This document shows, piece by piece, positions 8,965 to 18,515 of a stretch of DNA of 64,000 nucleotides. The stretch lies in assembly GCF_013409205.1 (NCBI RefSeq), contig NZ_JACCAE010000001.1, positions 248,001-312,000 on the forward strand, written 5' to 3'. Within the stretch, counting starts at the first letter, position 1, and every line of letters starts with the position of its first letter. A program made the position numbers and the translations under genes. Below the pieces are notes generated by a model, which saw nothing but the letters and a program-made list of their open reading frames with translations, searched no databases and was not told the origin of the DNA. The stretch comes from Janibacter cremeus (lineage in GTDB: Bacteria > Actinomycetota > Actinomycetes > Actinomycetales > Dermatophilaceae).

Positions 8965-8967
8965 GCT
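8962..8967 (+). promoter_or_regulatory. Possible -10 box upstream of sucB
   Basis: TAGGCT overlaps the lpdA stop codon and matches the actinobacterial TAnnnT box. It would give sucB a leader of roughly 210 bases. The leader contains a start-like ATG at 9001 with GGAGAG upstream, but its 66-codon frame does not look protein-like. Confidence 0.4.
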
Positions 8968-9184
8968 GTACGAGAACACCACGAGCGACGCGGAGAGACA
9001 TGAGCACGCAGACCTGCTCCACCCACCCGGGCAGCGCCCGCGTGCGGGTGCATCAGGTCACGGTCGGCCGCGTCCTCTGGCGACACCGGGATCGGGCCGA
9101 CACGTGGCGGGCCCGCAGACCATCTGGACCAGGACTCGTGAGAGTCTGTGACGTACCCCATCTCGATAGAAGGAGCAGAGGCGC

Positions 9185-11029
9185 ATGTCTGAGCGGGTGA
9201 CCATGCCGGCGCTGGGTGAGTCCGTGACCGAGGGCACCGTGACGCGATGGCTGAAGAACGTCGGCGACACGGTCGAGGTGGATGAGCCTCTGCTCGAGGT
9301 CTCCACCGACAAGGTCGACACGGAGATCCCCTCGCCCGTGGCGGGGACCCTCCAGGAGATCCTTGCCGAGGAGGACGACACCATCGAGGTCGGAGCCGAC
9401 CTCGCGGTCATCGGTGACGGTGACGCACCGGCCTCGTCCGGTGACGACTCCGCCGGCGAGTCCGAGGACGAGCAGGCCGAGGAGTCCGAGGAGTCCGAGT
9501 CCGAGGAGAAGTCCGAGGATGAGGCCCCGGCCGAGGAGTCCTCTGACGACACGCAGGCGGAGCCGGCCCCGTCCGAGTCCTCCGACGAGGCCGACGAGTC
9601 GCAGTCCGCACCCGCCGCACAGGAGTCCGACGGTGACGGTGGCGACGGCACGACCGTGTCGATGCCGGCCCTGGGTGAGTCCGTGACCGAGGGCACCATC
9701 TCGCGTTGGCTGAAGGCCGAGGGCGACGAGGTCGAGGTCGACGAGCCGCTGCTCGAGGTCTCCACCGACAAGGTCGACACCGAGATCCCCTCCCCCGTGG
9801 CCGGGACGCTGACCAAGATCCTCGTCGAGGAGGACCAGACAGTCGAGGTCGGCGCCGATCTCGCGGTCGTCGGTGGCTCCGGTGGTGGGTCCGCTCCCAA
9901 GGAGGAGGCCAAGCCCGAGCCGAAGGAAGAGCCCAAGGCCGAGGAGCCGAAGGAAGAGGCCGAGCCCGAGCCCAAGGCCGAGGCCAAGCCCGAGCCGAAG
10001 GAAGAGCCCAAGCCCGAGCCGAAGGAGCAGGCTCCCAAGCAGGAGTCCCCGCCGACGAGCAGCGGGTCCTCCGACGCTGCCGCCTACGTCACGCCGCTGG
10101 TGCGCAAGCTCGCCGGGGACAACGACATCGACCTCGCGCAGGTCGAGGGCACCGGCATCGGCGGTCGCATCCGCAAGCAGGACGTCCTCGACGCAGCCAA
10201 GGCCAAGAACCAGCCGCAGGAGGCGGCTCCGGCCGCGCAGGAGGCCCCGGCCGCATCCGCACCGGCGGCTCCCTCCGGTGGCAACGCCGTCCCCGCGGGT
10301 CTGGAGTCCAGCGTCCCGCAGTCCAAGCGCGGCACCCGTGAGCCCATGTCGCGCCTGCGCAAGGTCATCGCCAAGCGGATGGTCGAGTCGCTGCAGGTCA
10401 GCGCCCAGCTGACCACGGTCGTCGAGGTCGACATGACCAAGGTCTCGCGCGTGCGTGACGCCGCCAAGGCGGAGTTCCAGCGTCGCGAGGGCACGAAGCT
10501 GTCCTTCCTGCCCTTCATCGCCCTGGCCACGGCCGAGGCGCTCAAGGCACACCCGGGCGTCAACGCCAGCGTCGAGGACGAGGAGATCGTCTACCACAAG
10601 GACGAGAACCTCTCGATCGCCGTGGACACCGAAGGTGGTCTGATCACCCCGGTGGTCAAGAACGCCGGTGACCTCAACATCGCCGGTCTCGCCCGCGCGA
10701 TCGCAGACGTCGCCGACCGCACCCGCAACAAGAAGATCACGCCGGACGACCTGGCTGGTGGCACCTTCACCATCACCAACACCGGTAGCCGCGGGGCGCT
10801 CTTCGACACGCCGATCCTCAACCAGCCGCAGGTCGGCATGCTCGGCACCGGCTCGATCGTGCGTCGTCCGGTCGTCGTCAACTCGGAGGACGGCGGCGAG
10901 ACCATCGCCATCCGTTCGATGATGTACCTGGCGATGTCCTACGACCACCGGATCGTCGACGGCGCCGACGCCGCCCGCTTCCTCGGGACGATCAAGGCCC
11001 GCCTCGAGGAGGGGAACTTCGAGGCCTGA
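9185..11029 (+). CDS. sucB: 2-oxoglutarate dehydrogenase E2 (dihydrolipoamide succinyl/acyltransferase) with two lipoyl domains
   Basis: This 614-residue core subunit carries acyl groups on lipoyl-lysine and hands them to CoA. Two near-identical lipoyl domains sit at about residues 1-78 and 158-235, each with DKVD; the lipoylated lysines are Lys43 and about Lys196. They are joined by very acidic Glu/Ser and Glu/Pro/Lys linkers. A peripheral-subunit-binding domain ([11 protein letters not shown], about 300-335) precedes the catalytic domain, which ends with the [11 protein letters not shown] active site near residue 588. The ATG follows GAAGGAG. In actinobacteria this gene serves as shared E2 (dlaT) for pyruvate and 2-oxoglutarate complexes, so the substrate is not fixed. 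lipB and lipA nearby provide its cofactor. Confidence 0.95.
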   Translation: MSERVTMPALGESVTEGTVTRWLKNVGDTVEVDEPLLEVSTDKVDTEIPSPVAGTLQEILAEEDDTIEVGADLAVIGDGDAPASSGDDSAGESEDEQAEESEESESEEKSEDEAPAEESSDDTQAEPAPSESSDEADESQSAPAAQESDGDGGDGTTVSMPALGESVTEGTISRWLKAEGDEVEVDEPLLEVSTDKVDTEIPSPVAGTLTKILVEEDQTVEVGADLAVVGGSGGGSAPKEEAKPEPKEEPKAEEPKEEAEPEPKAEAKPEPKEEPKPEPKEQAPKQESPPTSSGSSDAAAYVTPLVRKLAGDNDIDLAQVEGTGIGGRIRKQDVLDAAKAKNQPQEAAPAAQEAPAASAPAAPSGGNAVPAGLESSVPQSKRGTREPMSRLRKVIAKRMVESLQVSAQLTTVVEVDMTKVSRVRDAAKAEFQRREGTKLSFLPFIALATAEALKAHPGVNASVEDEEIVYHKDENLSIAVDTEGGLITPVVKNAGDLNIAGLARAIADVADRTRNKKITPDDLAGGTFTITNTGSRGALFDTPILNQPQVGMLGTGSIVRRPVVVNSEDGGETIAIRSMMYLAMSYDHRIVDGADAARFLGTIKARLEEGNFEA

Positions 11030-11030
11030 C

Positions 11031-11939
11031 ATGCCCACACCCCGGCAGCGCGTCGCCATCACCGGTTCATCCGGTCTGATCGGTGGCGCGCTGTCGCGTT
11101 CCCTGCGCGAGCGCGGCCACGACGTCCTCCACCTCGTGCGCCGGGAGCCCACCGCCGCCCACGAGCGCCGATGGAACCCGGAGTCAGGTCACCTCACCCC
11201 CGGTCACCTCGCGGACGTCGACACCGTCGTGCACCTGGCCGGCGCCGGAGTCGGCGATCACCGCTGGACACCGGAGTACAAGGCCACGATCCACGCCTCC
11301 CGCGTCGACGGCACGGACCTGATCTCCCGGGTGGTCGCCGAGGGCGCCGGGCCGACCCGACTCGTCAGTGCCTCCGCGATCGGCATCTACGGCGACCGTG
11401 GCGACGAGATCCTCACCGAGCAGTCGCTCGGGGCCGCGACCTTCCTGGCCAATGTCGTGCGCGACTGGGAGGGCGCGACGACTCCGGCGCAGGACGCCGG
11501 GATACCCGTCGCGCACGCCCGTACGGGCATCGTGCTGACCCGGACGGGCGGTGCCCTGACTCCGATGCTTCGTGTCGGCAGGCTCGGCATCGGTGGCCCG
11601 CTCGGCTCGGGCCGACAGTGGATGCCGTGGGTCACCCTCGCCGACGTCGTCGCCGCGTACACCCGGCTGATCGAGGACGACTCGATCACCGGACCGGTCA
11701 ACCTCACCGCTCCCCATCCCGTGCGCCAGCGGGATCTGGCCCGCGCGCTGGGCAAGCGGCTGCACCGCCCGGCGGTGCTGCCGACGCCGCGCGCGGCGAT
11801 CCGCCTCGCCCTCGGGGAGTTCGCCGAGGAGGCCCTGGCCTCCGCCCGGGTCGTGCCGGACCGGCTCCTGCGTGCCGGCTTCGAGCACGCCCACCCTCGA
11901 CTCGACGACGCGATGGACTGGCTCTTCAGCCGCACCTGA
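11031..11939 (+). CDS. TIGR01777-family epimerase (SDR superfamily)
   Basis: A 302-residue extended short-chain dehydrogenase-like protein with the NAD(P) fingerprint TGSSGLIGGAL near the N-terminus, VVHLAGAGVGD and a C-terminal DUF1731-type region. The family is present in most actinobacteria (Rv2216 in M. tuberculosis) but has no established substrate. It starts one base after the sucB stop, so the two are probably cotranscribed. Its stop lies three bases from the end of the convergent kinase gene. The usual YxxxK pair is not obvious; the SASAIGIYGDRG segment takes the place of the catalytic serine/tyrosine region. Confidence 0.9.
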   Translation: MPTPRQRVAITGSSGLIGGALSRSLRERGHDVLHLVRREPTAAHERRWNPESGHLTPGHLADVDTVVHLAGAGVGDHRWTPEYKATIHASRVDGTDLISRVVAEGAGPTRLVSASAIGIYGDRGDEILTEQSLGAATFLANVVRDWEGATTPAQDAGIPVAHARTGIVLTRTGGALTPMLRVGRLGIGGPLGSGRQWMPWVTLADVVAAYTRLIEDDSITGPVNLTAPHPVRQRDLARALGKRLHRPAVLPTPRAAIRLALGEFAEEALASARVVPDRLLRAGFEHAHPRLDDAMDWLFSRT

Positions 11940-11942
11940 TCC

Positions 11943-13589
11943 TCAGCGCACCTCCCGCACCCGCCAGGCCCCCTCGTCCCAGACGAGCACGAGCTCGACC
12001 TGCCGACCGTGCGTCGCCGGTCGCTGTTCCTTCCCCTCCGGGCCGACGACCGTGTAGGCGTCGGCATCGCTGGTCATCCTCAGCACCGCGACCCGCCCCT
12101 TCGAGCGCTGGAGGTGGGTCGAGCGCACCCGCAGGTCGACACCGCGGTAGTGCGACCCGCTGGCCGTGAGCGTCTCGAGGATCTCCCGGTCGCGCTCGGC
12201 CGCCGGGGATCCTGCCTCGTCGAGCCGCTCCAGCAGGTCGTGGTCGAGCTCGCGGATCATCTGCTCGCGGGTCGCGGTCAGCTCCCGGGCGAGCTGCGTC
12301 GGTGACGTGTCCGGCGCCGACCTGTCGGCCAGGACCCCGGCGTCCTGGTCATCGGTGGCGGTCGCCACCGAGGTCTGCGGGGTGGCCTCGCCCTGGGCGT
12401 CACCGGCACTGGCGAGCTGCCACGGCACGAGCACCGCGAGGACGAGCCCGACGCCGATGGCGAGGAGCAGGGGCACCCGTCCCGGCCCCGACTGCTCTAC
12501 TGCATCGCGGGCGATCGCGCGGGGTGGACTCAGCGCGCGGGGTGGACTCAGCGGGTTCTCCCCCCGGGCCGGTGCCGGGCGCGACCCACCTACCGTCGAT
12601 GCTGCGTCCGGCTTCGGTGATGCGTGGCGAGCCGGCCGGGGAGTGCCGGGTGGTGCCCCCTTCGCTCGCGGCCTGCGCTGCCACCAGCGTCGTGCGTGCG
12701 TGGCCTGCGGCGGGGACAAGAGTTCTCGCTGCCACTGCGGCACCGCGAGGGAACCGGCGGCCGCCGACTCACGGATGCGACGCGTCAGACCGCTGGCGAC
12801 ATCGCCGGGTGAGGTCATACGTATCGGCTCGGCGGGTACGGAGTCGAAGACGGCCCGCGCGACCTCGTCGGCCTCGGGCCGCGATGTCGGGTGGCCGAGG
12901 AGGCACGACTGGATCACGTCGACCAACTCCGGGGCGTCGGGGACGAGGACCTGCAGGTCGCCGCGCTCGACGATGTGCCCGGGCGGGGCGCCGGTCAGGC
13001 ACAACCACGCCAGCGCACCGAGCGCATGGACGTCGCTCCCCCGGTTCGGCTCGCCGCCCTCGAGGACCTCTGGCGCGACGTAGCCGTCGGTACCGTGCAC
13101 CTCCCCGGGAGGTTCGCCGGTGAGGCGCGAGAAGCCGAGGTCGCTGAGTGCGGGCCGCCCGGTGCAGGTGAGCAGGACGTTGCCGGGACTCAGGTCGCCG
13201 TGGACGATGCCCAGGTCGTGCAGGCCGCTGAGCGCCTGGGCGATCGGGGCGATGATCGTGACCGTCTCCCCCGGCGTGAGGTGGCCGCGGGCAGCGACGA
13301 CCTGACCGAGGCTCCCACCGGAGAGCAGCTCGAGCACGAGTGCGGTGGCCGGTCCGTGCGGGCCCTCGATGGCGAGGGTCTCGTGGAGGGCGACGACGTG
13401 CTCGTGTGCCGCCTGCTGCAGCAGGGCGAACTCGCGCACGGCGGCCTCGTCGGCCTCGCCCGGCAGGATCTTCACGGCCACGAGCGAGTCGTCGACGGTC
13501 CGTCTCGCCCGCCACACCTGCGACGTCGCACCGGTGCCCAGCAGTGCGCTCAGGTGGTAGCCGGGGACCTCGGGTGGGATCTCGTCCAT
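11943..13589 (-). CDS. Membrane-anchored serine/threonine protein kinase, atypical
   Basis: A 548-residue protein: kinase domain at about 1-265, a Pro/Arg-rich linker, one transmembrane helix at about 370-392 and an extracellular C-terminal domain. The ATP lysine is Lys40 (LVAVKIL). The catalytic loop reads HGDLSPGN (Asp132, Asn137) instead of HRD, and the metal motif is DLG (Asp150) instead of DFG; an APE-like APEVLE follows. Loss of the HRD arginine means it does not need activation-loop phosphorylation or may be weakly active. The linker contains a short direct repeat encoding LSPPRA twice. The ATG at 13589 is the first methionine before the domain. The extracellular tail has an NTF2-like feel but I cannot name it. 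Confidence 0.88.
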   Translation of the reverse strand: MDEIPPEVPGYHLSALLGTGATSQVWRARRTVDDSLVAVKILPGEADEAAVREFALLQQAAHEHVVALHETLAIEGPHGPATALVLELLSGGSLGQVVAARGHLTPGETVTIIAPIAQALSGLHDLGIVHGDLSPGNVLLTCTGRPALSDLGFSRLTGEPPGEVHGTDGYVAPEVLEGGEPNRGSDVHALGALAWLCLTGAPPGHIVERGDLQVLVPDAPELVDVIQSCLLGHPTSRPEADEVARAVFDSVPAEPIRMTSPGDVASGLTRRIRESAAAGSLAVPQWQRELLSPPQATHARRWWQRRPRAKGAPPGTPRPARHASPKPDAASTVGGSRPAPARGENPLSPPRALSPPRAIARDAVEQSGPGRVPLLLAIGVGLVLAVLVPWQLASAGDAQGEATPQTSVATATDDQDAGVLADRSAPDTSPTQLARELTATREQMIRELDHDLLERLDEAGSPAAERDREILETLTASGSHYRGVDLRVRSTHLQRSKGRVAVLRMTSDADAYTVVGPEGKEQRPATHGRQVELVLVWDEGAWRVREVR

Positions 13590-13664
13590 GGATCCACGAT
13601 GGCGCAGATCGCGTGTCCGCCCGCCGAGTTGTCCACAGCGGCGGTCGACGGAGCCCGAGTCGCC

Positions 13665-13670
13665 TAGCCT
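13665..13670 (+). promoter_or_regulatory. -10 box of leaderless promoter (peptidase E gene)
   Basis: TAGCCT lies six bases before the ATG at 13677, with no Shine-Dalgarno sequence, so transcription probably starts on the start codon. Confidence 0.6.
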
Positions 13671-13676
13671 GCGCTC

Positions 13677-14408
13677 ATGCCTGCGGACTCCCCCACGATC
13701 CTCGCCACCTCCGGTGGCTACCTCCGGCCCGAGCGCGGTGACCTCGCCTTCGCCGGTCTCGTCCACCACGCCGTCGACCTGTCGGGCACGACCTCGCAGC
13801 CGAAGGTCTGCCAGCTCGGCACCGCGAGTGGCGACCCGCGCCCCTTCAACGCCGCCTTCTGCGAGGCCGGGGCCGTGGCGGGCTACGACGTCACGAACCT
13901 CAACCTCTTCCCGATGCCGAGCATCGAGGACATCGAGGGTCATCTGCTCGCACAGGACGTCGTGTGGGTCAATGGCGGCTCCGTCGCCAACCTCCTCGCC
14001 GTGTGGCGCGTGCACGATCTCGACACGATCTTCCGTCGCGTGTGGGAGGCGGGAGTCGTGCTCGCCGGAGTGAGCGCCGGCTCGATCTGCTGGTACCGGG
14101 GCGGGACGACCGACTCCTTCGGGCCCGAGCTGCGGGCCGTCACCAACGGCCTCGGCCTGCTCCCCTATGACAACGGCATCCACTACGACAGCGAGGAGTG
14201 TCGCCGCCCGACCGTGCACGCGCTCGTCGAGGACGGCACGCTGCGCGAGACGCACTGCACCGACGACGGCGTCGGCCTGGTCTACCGCGGGAGCGAGCTG
14301 GTCGAGGCCGTCACCGAGCAGGACGGCAAGAGCGGCTACATCGTGGCGAAGGGGGATGACGGCCGGGTGGTCGAGACTCCCCTCGACACCCGCCGGCTCC
14401 CCCGCTGA
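13677..14408 (+). CDS. Peptidase E (S51 family, type 1 glutamine amidotransferase fold)
   Basis: A 243-residue cytoplasmic serine peptidase of the PepE/cyanophycinase superfamily, which as a family cleaves Asp-X dipeptides or isoaspartyl bonds. The nucleophile elbow is AGVSAGSICW with Ser133, preceded by VWVNGGSVANLL and followed by an HYDSEECRRP segment likely to hold the catalytic histidine. The length is normal for bacterial peptidase E. It is expressed from a leaderless promoter and is followed after 32 bases by lipB, which has its own promoter box. Confidence 0.9.
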   Translation: MPADSPTILATSGGYLRPERGDLAFAGLVHHAVDLSGTTSQPKVCQLGTASGDPRPFNAAFCEAGAVAGYDVTNLNLFPMPSIEDIEGHLLAQDVVWVNGGSVANLLAVWRVHDLDTIFRRVWEAGVVLAGVSAGSICWYRGGTTDSFGPELRAVTNGLGLLPYDNGIHYDSEECRRPTVHALVEDGTLRETHCTDDGVGLVYRGSELVEAVTEQDGKSGYIVAKGDDGRVVETPLDTRRLPR

Positions 14409-14427
14409 GCAGTGGTCGGGCCCGGCG

Positions 14428-14433
14428 TAGGGT
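14428..14433 (+). promoter_or_regulatory. -10 box of leaderless promoter (lipB)
   Basis: TAGGGT lies seven bases before the ATG at 14441. It decides the lipB start: an in-frame GTG at 14432 lies inside this box and would be untranscribed. Confidence 0.6.
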
Positions 14434-14440
14434 GACGACC

Positions 14441-15097
14441 ATGCGCTTCGAGGAGCTCGGCTTCGCCCCCGACACCGTCGACTACCTGACCGCCTGGGAG
14501 CACCAGAAGCAGGTGCATGCAGCAGTCGTCGCCGGTGACCTCGAGGACACCACCCTGCTGCTGGAGCACACCGCGGTCTACACCGCGGGCAAGCGCACCG
14601 AGCCGCACGAGCGGCCCTTCGACGGCACCCCGGTCATCGACGTGGACCGCGGCGGCAAGATCACCTGGCACGGTCCCGGGCAGCTCGTCGGCTACCCGAT
14701 CGCGCACCTGCCCGGCCGTCGCGACGTCATCGCCCACGTGCGGCGCCTGGAGGAGATGATGATCCGCGTCGCCGCGGACGTCGGCGTCACCGCCACACGC
14801 GTACCGGGCCGCTCCGGCATCTGGGTGCCGGGCACCGGCGGTGACCAGGACCGCAAGCTCGGCCAGGTCGGTATCCGGGTCTCCCGGGACGTGGCGATGC
14901 ACGGCTTCAGCCTCAACGTGAACTGCGACCTGTCGTGGACGCAGACGATCGTCCCGTGCGGTATCCCCGATGCGCAGGTCTCCACCCTCGCCCTCGAGAC
15001 CGGGCGCGAGATCACCGTGGCCGACATCCTCCCTTCGGCCAAGGCGCACCTCACCGAGGTCATGACCCAGGACCTGCCCCTGACGAAGGGGGCCTGA
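14441..15097 (+). CDS. lipB: Lipoyl(octanoyl) transferase
   Basis: This 218-residue enzyme moves octanoyl groups from acyl carrier protein to lipoyl domains of E2 and H proteins, the first step of lipoate assembly. The family signatures are present: GGKITWHGPGQLVGYPI, the catalytic lysine in DRKLGQVGIRVSR and the catalytic cysteine in IVPCGIPDAQVSTL. The start is set by the leaderless promoter box upstream. Substrates in this window are SucB and, through the H protein, the GcvT system; LipA, encoded 2.3 kb downstream, finishes the cofactor. The unrelated acyltransferase gene between lipB and lipA is an insertion relative to the usual lipB-lipA order. Confidence 0.96.
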   Translation: MRFEELGFAPDTVDYLTAWEHQKQVHAAVVAGDLEDTTLLLEHTAVYTAGKRTEPHERPFDGTPVIDVDRGGKITWHGPGQLVGYPIAHLPGRRDVIAHVRRLEEMMIRVAADVGVTATRVPGRSGIWVPGTGGDQDRKLGQVGIRVSRDVAMHGFSLNVNCDLSWTQTIVPCGIPDAQVSTLALETGREITVADILPSAKAHLTEVMTQDLPLTKGA

Positions 15098-15145
15098 GGG
15101 GCTCACTCCGTGTGGGTGGTGTCACACGAGCCCGACTGGCGTATT

Positions 15146-15151
15146 TATAAC
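15146..15151 (+). promoter_or_regulatory. Candidate -10 box of the acyltransferase gene
   Basis: TATAAC lies within a short A/T-rich patch (15142-15151) that stands out in a GC-rich setting. An inverted repeat CGTCGA-4-TCGACG (15162-15177) follows close to the expected start of transcription and could be an operator. Confidence 0.4.
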
Positions 15152-15209
15152 GACGCGGTAACGTCGATGGTTCGACGGCCCCCGACCGCAATCCGAAGGA
15201 CCTCCGCGG

Positions 15210-17345
15210 ATGACCGCCGCCACCACGGCTCCACCACGACCCACGACACCGCCGGCCCGATCCGCCGGTCTGCGCAAGGACATCCAGGGCCTGCGGGCCC
15301 TTGCCGTCGCCCTGGTCGTGCTCTTCCACCTCTGGCCGGGGACCATCAGCGGCGGGTACGTGGGAGTGGACGTCTTCCTCGTGATCTCCGGGTACCTCAT
15401 CACCACCCACCTGCTGAAGAAGCCGCCGCGCACCGGCCATGACCTGTGGGTGTTCTGGGCACGCCGACTGCGCCGGTTGCTGCCGGCGGCCCTGACGGTG
15501 CTGGCGACCACCGCGGTCGCGACCCGGCTCGTGGCGCCGAGCACGGCCTGGGAGGAGATCTCGCGGCAGATCATCGCCTCGACCCTCTACGTGCAGAACT
15601 GGTCGCTGGCTTCCAGCTCGGTCAACTACATGGACGCGGGGGCCATGGCCAGCCCCGTCCAGCACTTCTGGTCGCTGTCGGTGGAGGAGCAGTTCTACCT
15701 CGTGTGGCCGCTGCTGGTCTTCGGCGTGACGTGGGTGGCCGTACGGCTCAGCGGCCGCTTCGTCGGTGCCCACGCCGACCCCGGTGCCGACGATCTGCGA
15801 CGCATCCGCCTGACTCGCACCATGATCGCCGCCGTGGTCGTCGCCTCCCTGACCTTCTCCGTGTGGTTCACCGCCGTCCAGCCGGCCGCCGCGTACTTCG
15901 TCACCCCCACGCGCATGTGGGAGCTCGCCCTGGGTGGGCTCATCGCCACCGTCGCGAGCGTTGGCAGCCGCCGGCCCGGCGGCATCACGGGAGCCGCAGT
16001 GGCGTGGGCCGGGATCGCGGCGATCCTCGCCGCCGCCTACCTCTACACCTCTGCCACCCCCTTCCCCGGCGCAGCCGCACTGCTGCCGGTGCTCGGCGCT
16101 GCCGCAGTGATCATCGCCGACACCGACCACCCGCTCTCCCCCACGGGGCTGCTGAGGAACCGGCCCGTCCAGTGGCTCGGCGACGTGTCCTACTCGGTCT
16201 ACCTGTGGCACTGGCCACTGATCGCCCTGCTGCCGTATGTCAGCGGAGGCAGCCTCGGCATCCTCGACAAGTCGGCCATCGTGGTGGCCACCGTGGTGCT
16301 CTCCGGGTTGAGCAAGGTCCATGTCGAGGACCGGTTCCGCTTCGCCAGGCCGCACGCCCCCGTGCGGTACAGCTACCAGTTCTCCGCCGTGGGGATGATC
16401 GCGGTCGTGCTCCTGGCCTCCCTGCAGTGGACCGAGGCGGGAGTGCGCAAGGAAGTGGCGAAGGATGAGCTGGCCGCGGTGGAGCACGAGGAGACCCCGT
16501 GCCTCGGGGCCGCCGCACTGGCGAAGGGCACCGACAGCTGTGACCCGGACGCCGATGGGGAGATCGTCCCGAGCCCGGAGCTGGCCAAGAACGACAAGGC
16601 CGACATCGACGAGAAGAAGTGCTTCCCGGGAGGCAGCTACGACGAGCAGCTGTCCTGCTCCTTCGGGTCCGGGGAGACGCGGATCGCCCTCGTCGGCAAT
16701 TCCCACGCCCGGCACTGGCTGCCAGCGCTGCGCGAGCTGGGCAAGGAGAAGGGATGGACGATCGACACGTACATCATCTCCCGGTGCACGGCGACCGACG
16801 CGGAGCAGGAGTTCGATACCGACACGATGACCTCCAACTGCCACGACTGGGGCCAGTGGGCCCTGGACGAGACCAAGGGCGACGCGTACGACCTCGTGAT
16901 CACCTCCGAGCGTCAGGCCGCCCCCATCGACGGGTACAGCCTGACCGACAGCGGTCCGCCCGCCGTCACCGGCTACGAGAGCTACCTGCAGAAGTGGGCG
17001 GACGCCGACACCAACGTGCTGGCCATCAAGGACCCGACCTACCCGCGCATCGACGTGCCCGAGTGCGTGGCGGAGAACCCGGACGACGTCCAGGCGTGCT
17101 CCGGCTCGCCCGAGGACTGGAAGATCCAGCCGGACCCGTTGATCGAGGCGGTCGAGAGCGTCGATCGCGAGAACGTCGACCACGTCAGCTTCGACGACCT
17201 GGTCTGCGACTCCGACCGGTGCCGCGGAGTGACCGGTGGGGTGATCACCTACTACGACGACTCACACCTCTCGGCGACGTACGTGAAGACGATGGCCCCG
17301 TACATGGCGGGACCGATCGAGAAGGCCCTGCAGCAGGCGGGCTGA
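15210..17345 (+). CDS. Acyltransferase-3 family membrane protein with SGNH domain (OafA/YrhL-like)
   Basis: A 711-residue integral membrane enzyme that likely O-acetylates an extracellular polysaccharide or peptidoglycan. The N-terminus has the family motif DIQGLRALAVALVVLFH (catalytic histidine), GVDVFLVISGYLIT, and about ten hydrophobic helices down to residue ~405. The C-terminal third is an exported SGNH hydrolase-like domain starting near residue 490 with the GNSHARHW block and ending with a DDSHLS dyad (Asp and His). This two-domain form is typical of OatA/OafA-type transferases. It lies between lipB and lipA, whose order is otherwise conserved without it, so it is probably a later insertion. 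Confidence 0.92.
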   Translation: MTAATTAPPRPTTPPARSAGLRKDIQGLRALAVALVVLFHLWPGTISGGYVGVDVFLVISGYLITTHLLKKPPRTGHDLWVFWARRLRRLLPAALTVLATTAVATRLVAPSTAWEEISRQIIASTLYVQNWSLASSSVNYMDAGAMASPVQHFWSLSVEEQFYLVWPLLVFGVTWVAVRLSGRFVGAHADPGADDLRRIRLTRTMIAAVVVASLTFSVWFTAVQPAAAYFVTPTRMWELALGGLIATVASVGSRRPGGITGAAVAWAGIAAILAAAYLYTSATPFPGAAALLPVLGAAAVIIADTDHPLSPTGLLRNRPVQWLGDVSYSVYLWHWPLIALLPYVSGGSLGILDKSAIVVATVVLSGLSKVHVEDRFRFARPHAPVRYSYQFSAVGMIAVVLLASLQWTEAGVRKEVAKDELAAVEHEETPCLGAAALAKGTDSCDPDADGEIVPSPELAKNDKADIDEKKCFPGGSYDEQLSCSFGSGETRIALVGNSHARHWLPALRELGKEKGWTIDTYIISRCTATDAEQEFDTDTMTSNCHDWGQWALDETKGDAYDLVITSERQAAPIDGYSLTDSGPPAVTGYESYLQKWADADTNVLAIKDPTYPRIDVPECVAENPDDVQACSGSPEDWKIQPDPLIEAVESVDRENVDHVSFDDLVCDSDRCRGVTGGVITYYDDSHLSATYVKTMAPYMAGPIEKALQQAG

Positions 17346-17380
17346 CGGCCACCCGTTCGTCCCCCCGGTGGGCCGCGGCG

Positions 17381-17386
17381 TAGGCT
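17381..17386 (+). promoter_or_regulatory. -10 box of lipA
   Basis: TAGGCT lies about 52 bases before the lipA GTG, leaving a leader with CCAGGAGAG as ribosome site. Confidence 0.5.
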
Positions 17387-17438
17387 GGGAGTGAGCCCGG
17401 CCACCTTCCGGGCCGTCGATCAGTGCCAGGAGAGTTGC

Positions 17439-18479
17439 GTGACCGTCGCACCCGAAGGACGTCGTCTGCTGCGTGTCGAGGCGCGCAATGCGCAGACCCC
17501 CATCGAGCGCAAGCCGGAGTGGATCCGGACCACTGCCAAGATGGGCCCCGAGTTCAACGCGATGAAGGGCCGCGTCAGCGGAGCGGGCCTGCACACCGTG
17601 TGCGAGGAAGCCGGCTGCCCCAACATCTTCGAGTGCTGGGAGGACCGCGAGGCGACCTTCCTCATCGGTGGGGACGTGTGCACCCGTCGCTGCGACTTCT
17701 GCGACATCGCCACCGGCCGCCCGACGGGCCTGGACATGGACGAGCCGCGCCGTGTCGCGGAGTCCGTCCAGGAGATGGGCCTGCGCTACTCCACCGTCAC
17801 CGGCGTCGCCCGGGACGACCAGCCCGACGGCGCCGCGGGCCTGTACGCGGAGACGATCCGAGCGATCCACGCGCTCAACCCCAACACCGGCGTCGAGATC
17901 CTCCCGCCCGACTTCGGCGCGAAGCCGGAACTGGTCCAGCAGGTCTTCGACGCCCGCCCGGAGGTCTTCGCGCACAACCTCGAGACGGTGCCGCGGATCT
18001 TCCGTGCGATCCGCCCCGCCTTCACCTACGAGAAGTCGTTGAAGGTGCTGTCCATGGCCCGTGACGACGGGCTGGTGACCAAGTCCAACCTCATCCTCGG
18101 GATGGGCGAGGAGGAGGCCGAGATCGAGGAGGCCATCCGCGACCTCAACGACGCCGGCTGCGACATCCTCACCATCACCCAGTACCTGCGCCCCTCCAAG
18201 CTGCACCACCCGATCGACCGGTGGGCCAAGCCCGAGGAGTTCGTCCACTGGAGCGAGTTCGCCAAGGAGATCGGGTTCAAGGGCGTCATGGCCGGCCCGC
18301 TGGTGCGGTCGAGCTACCGCGCCGGTCGTCTTTACGCCACGGCGATGCGCAAGTGGGGTCGTGAGATCCCGGAGCACCTCTCCCACCTCGCCGACGCGAT
18401 CGACGAGCCTGCCCGTCAGGAGGCCTCGACCCTCGTGGCGAAGGCCGCTGCCCAGCAGGCCACCGGCACGGACGGCTGA
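17439..18479 (+). CDS. lipA: Lipoyl synthase
   Basis: This 346-residue radical SAM enzyme inserts two sulfur atoms into protein-bound octanoyl chains. Both iron-sulfur sites are visible: the auxiliary cluster in [12 protein letters not shown] and the radical SAM cluster in CTRRCDFC; the conserved C-terminal RSSYRAG supplies the serine ligand of the auxiliary cluster. The GTG at 17439 is preceded by AGGAGAG and is preferred over the longer in-frame start at 17391, which lies ahead of the ribosome site. It acts on the octanoyl groups installed by LipB on SucB and the glycine cleavage H protein. Confidence 0.97.
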   Translation: MTVAPEGRRLLRVEARNAQTPIERKPEWIRTTAKMGPEFNAMKGRVSGAGLHTVCEEAGCPNIFECWEDREATFLIGGDVCTRRCDFCDIATGRPTGLDMDEPRRVAESVQEMGLRYSTVTGVARDDQPDGAAGLYAETIRAIHALNPNTGVEILPPDFGAKPELVQQVFDARPEVFAHNLETVPRIFRAIRPAFTYEKSLKVLSMARDDGLVTKSNLILGMGEEEAEIEEAIRDLNDAGCDILTITQYLRPSKLHHPIDRWAKPEEFVHWSEFAKEIGFKGVMAGPLVRSSYRAGRLYATAMRKWGREIPEHLSHLADAIDEPARQEASTLVAKAAAQQATGTDG

Positions 18480-18501
18480 CCGGGTCACCCCGGGAAGGAA
18501 C

Positions 18502-18507
18502 TAGACT
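18502..18507 (+). promoter_or_regulatory. -10 box of leaderless promoter (DUF4191 gene)
   Basis: TAGACT lies eight bases before the ATG at 18516, with no ribosome site between. Confidence 0.6.
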
Positions 18508-18515
18508 CACCCCCC

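Noticed and set aside
9001..9200. 66-codon frame before sucB
   Set aside because: Good ATG context but composition like non-coding sequence and overlap with sucB; kept only as a finding.
15060..17183. 707-codon frame opposite the acyltransferase gene
   Set aside because: Low-complexity Gly/Arg/Asp translation without domains; the sense strand encodes the OafA-type protein.
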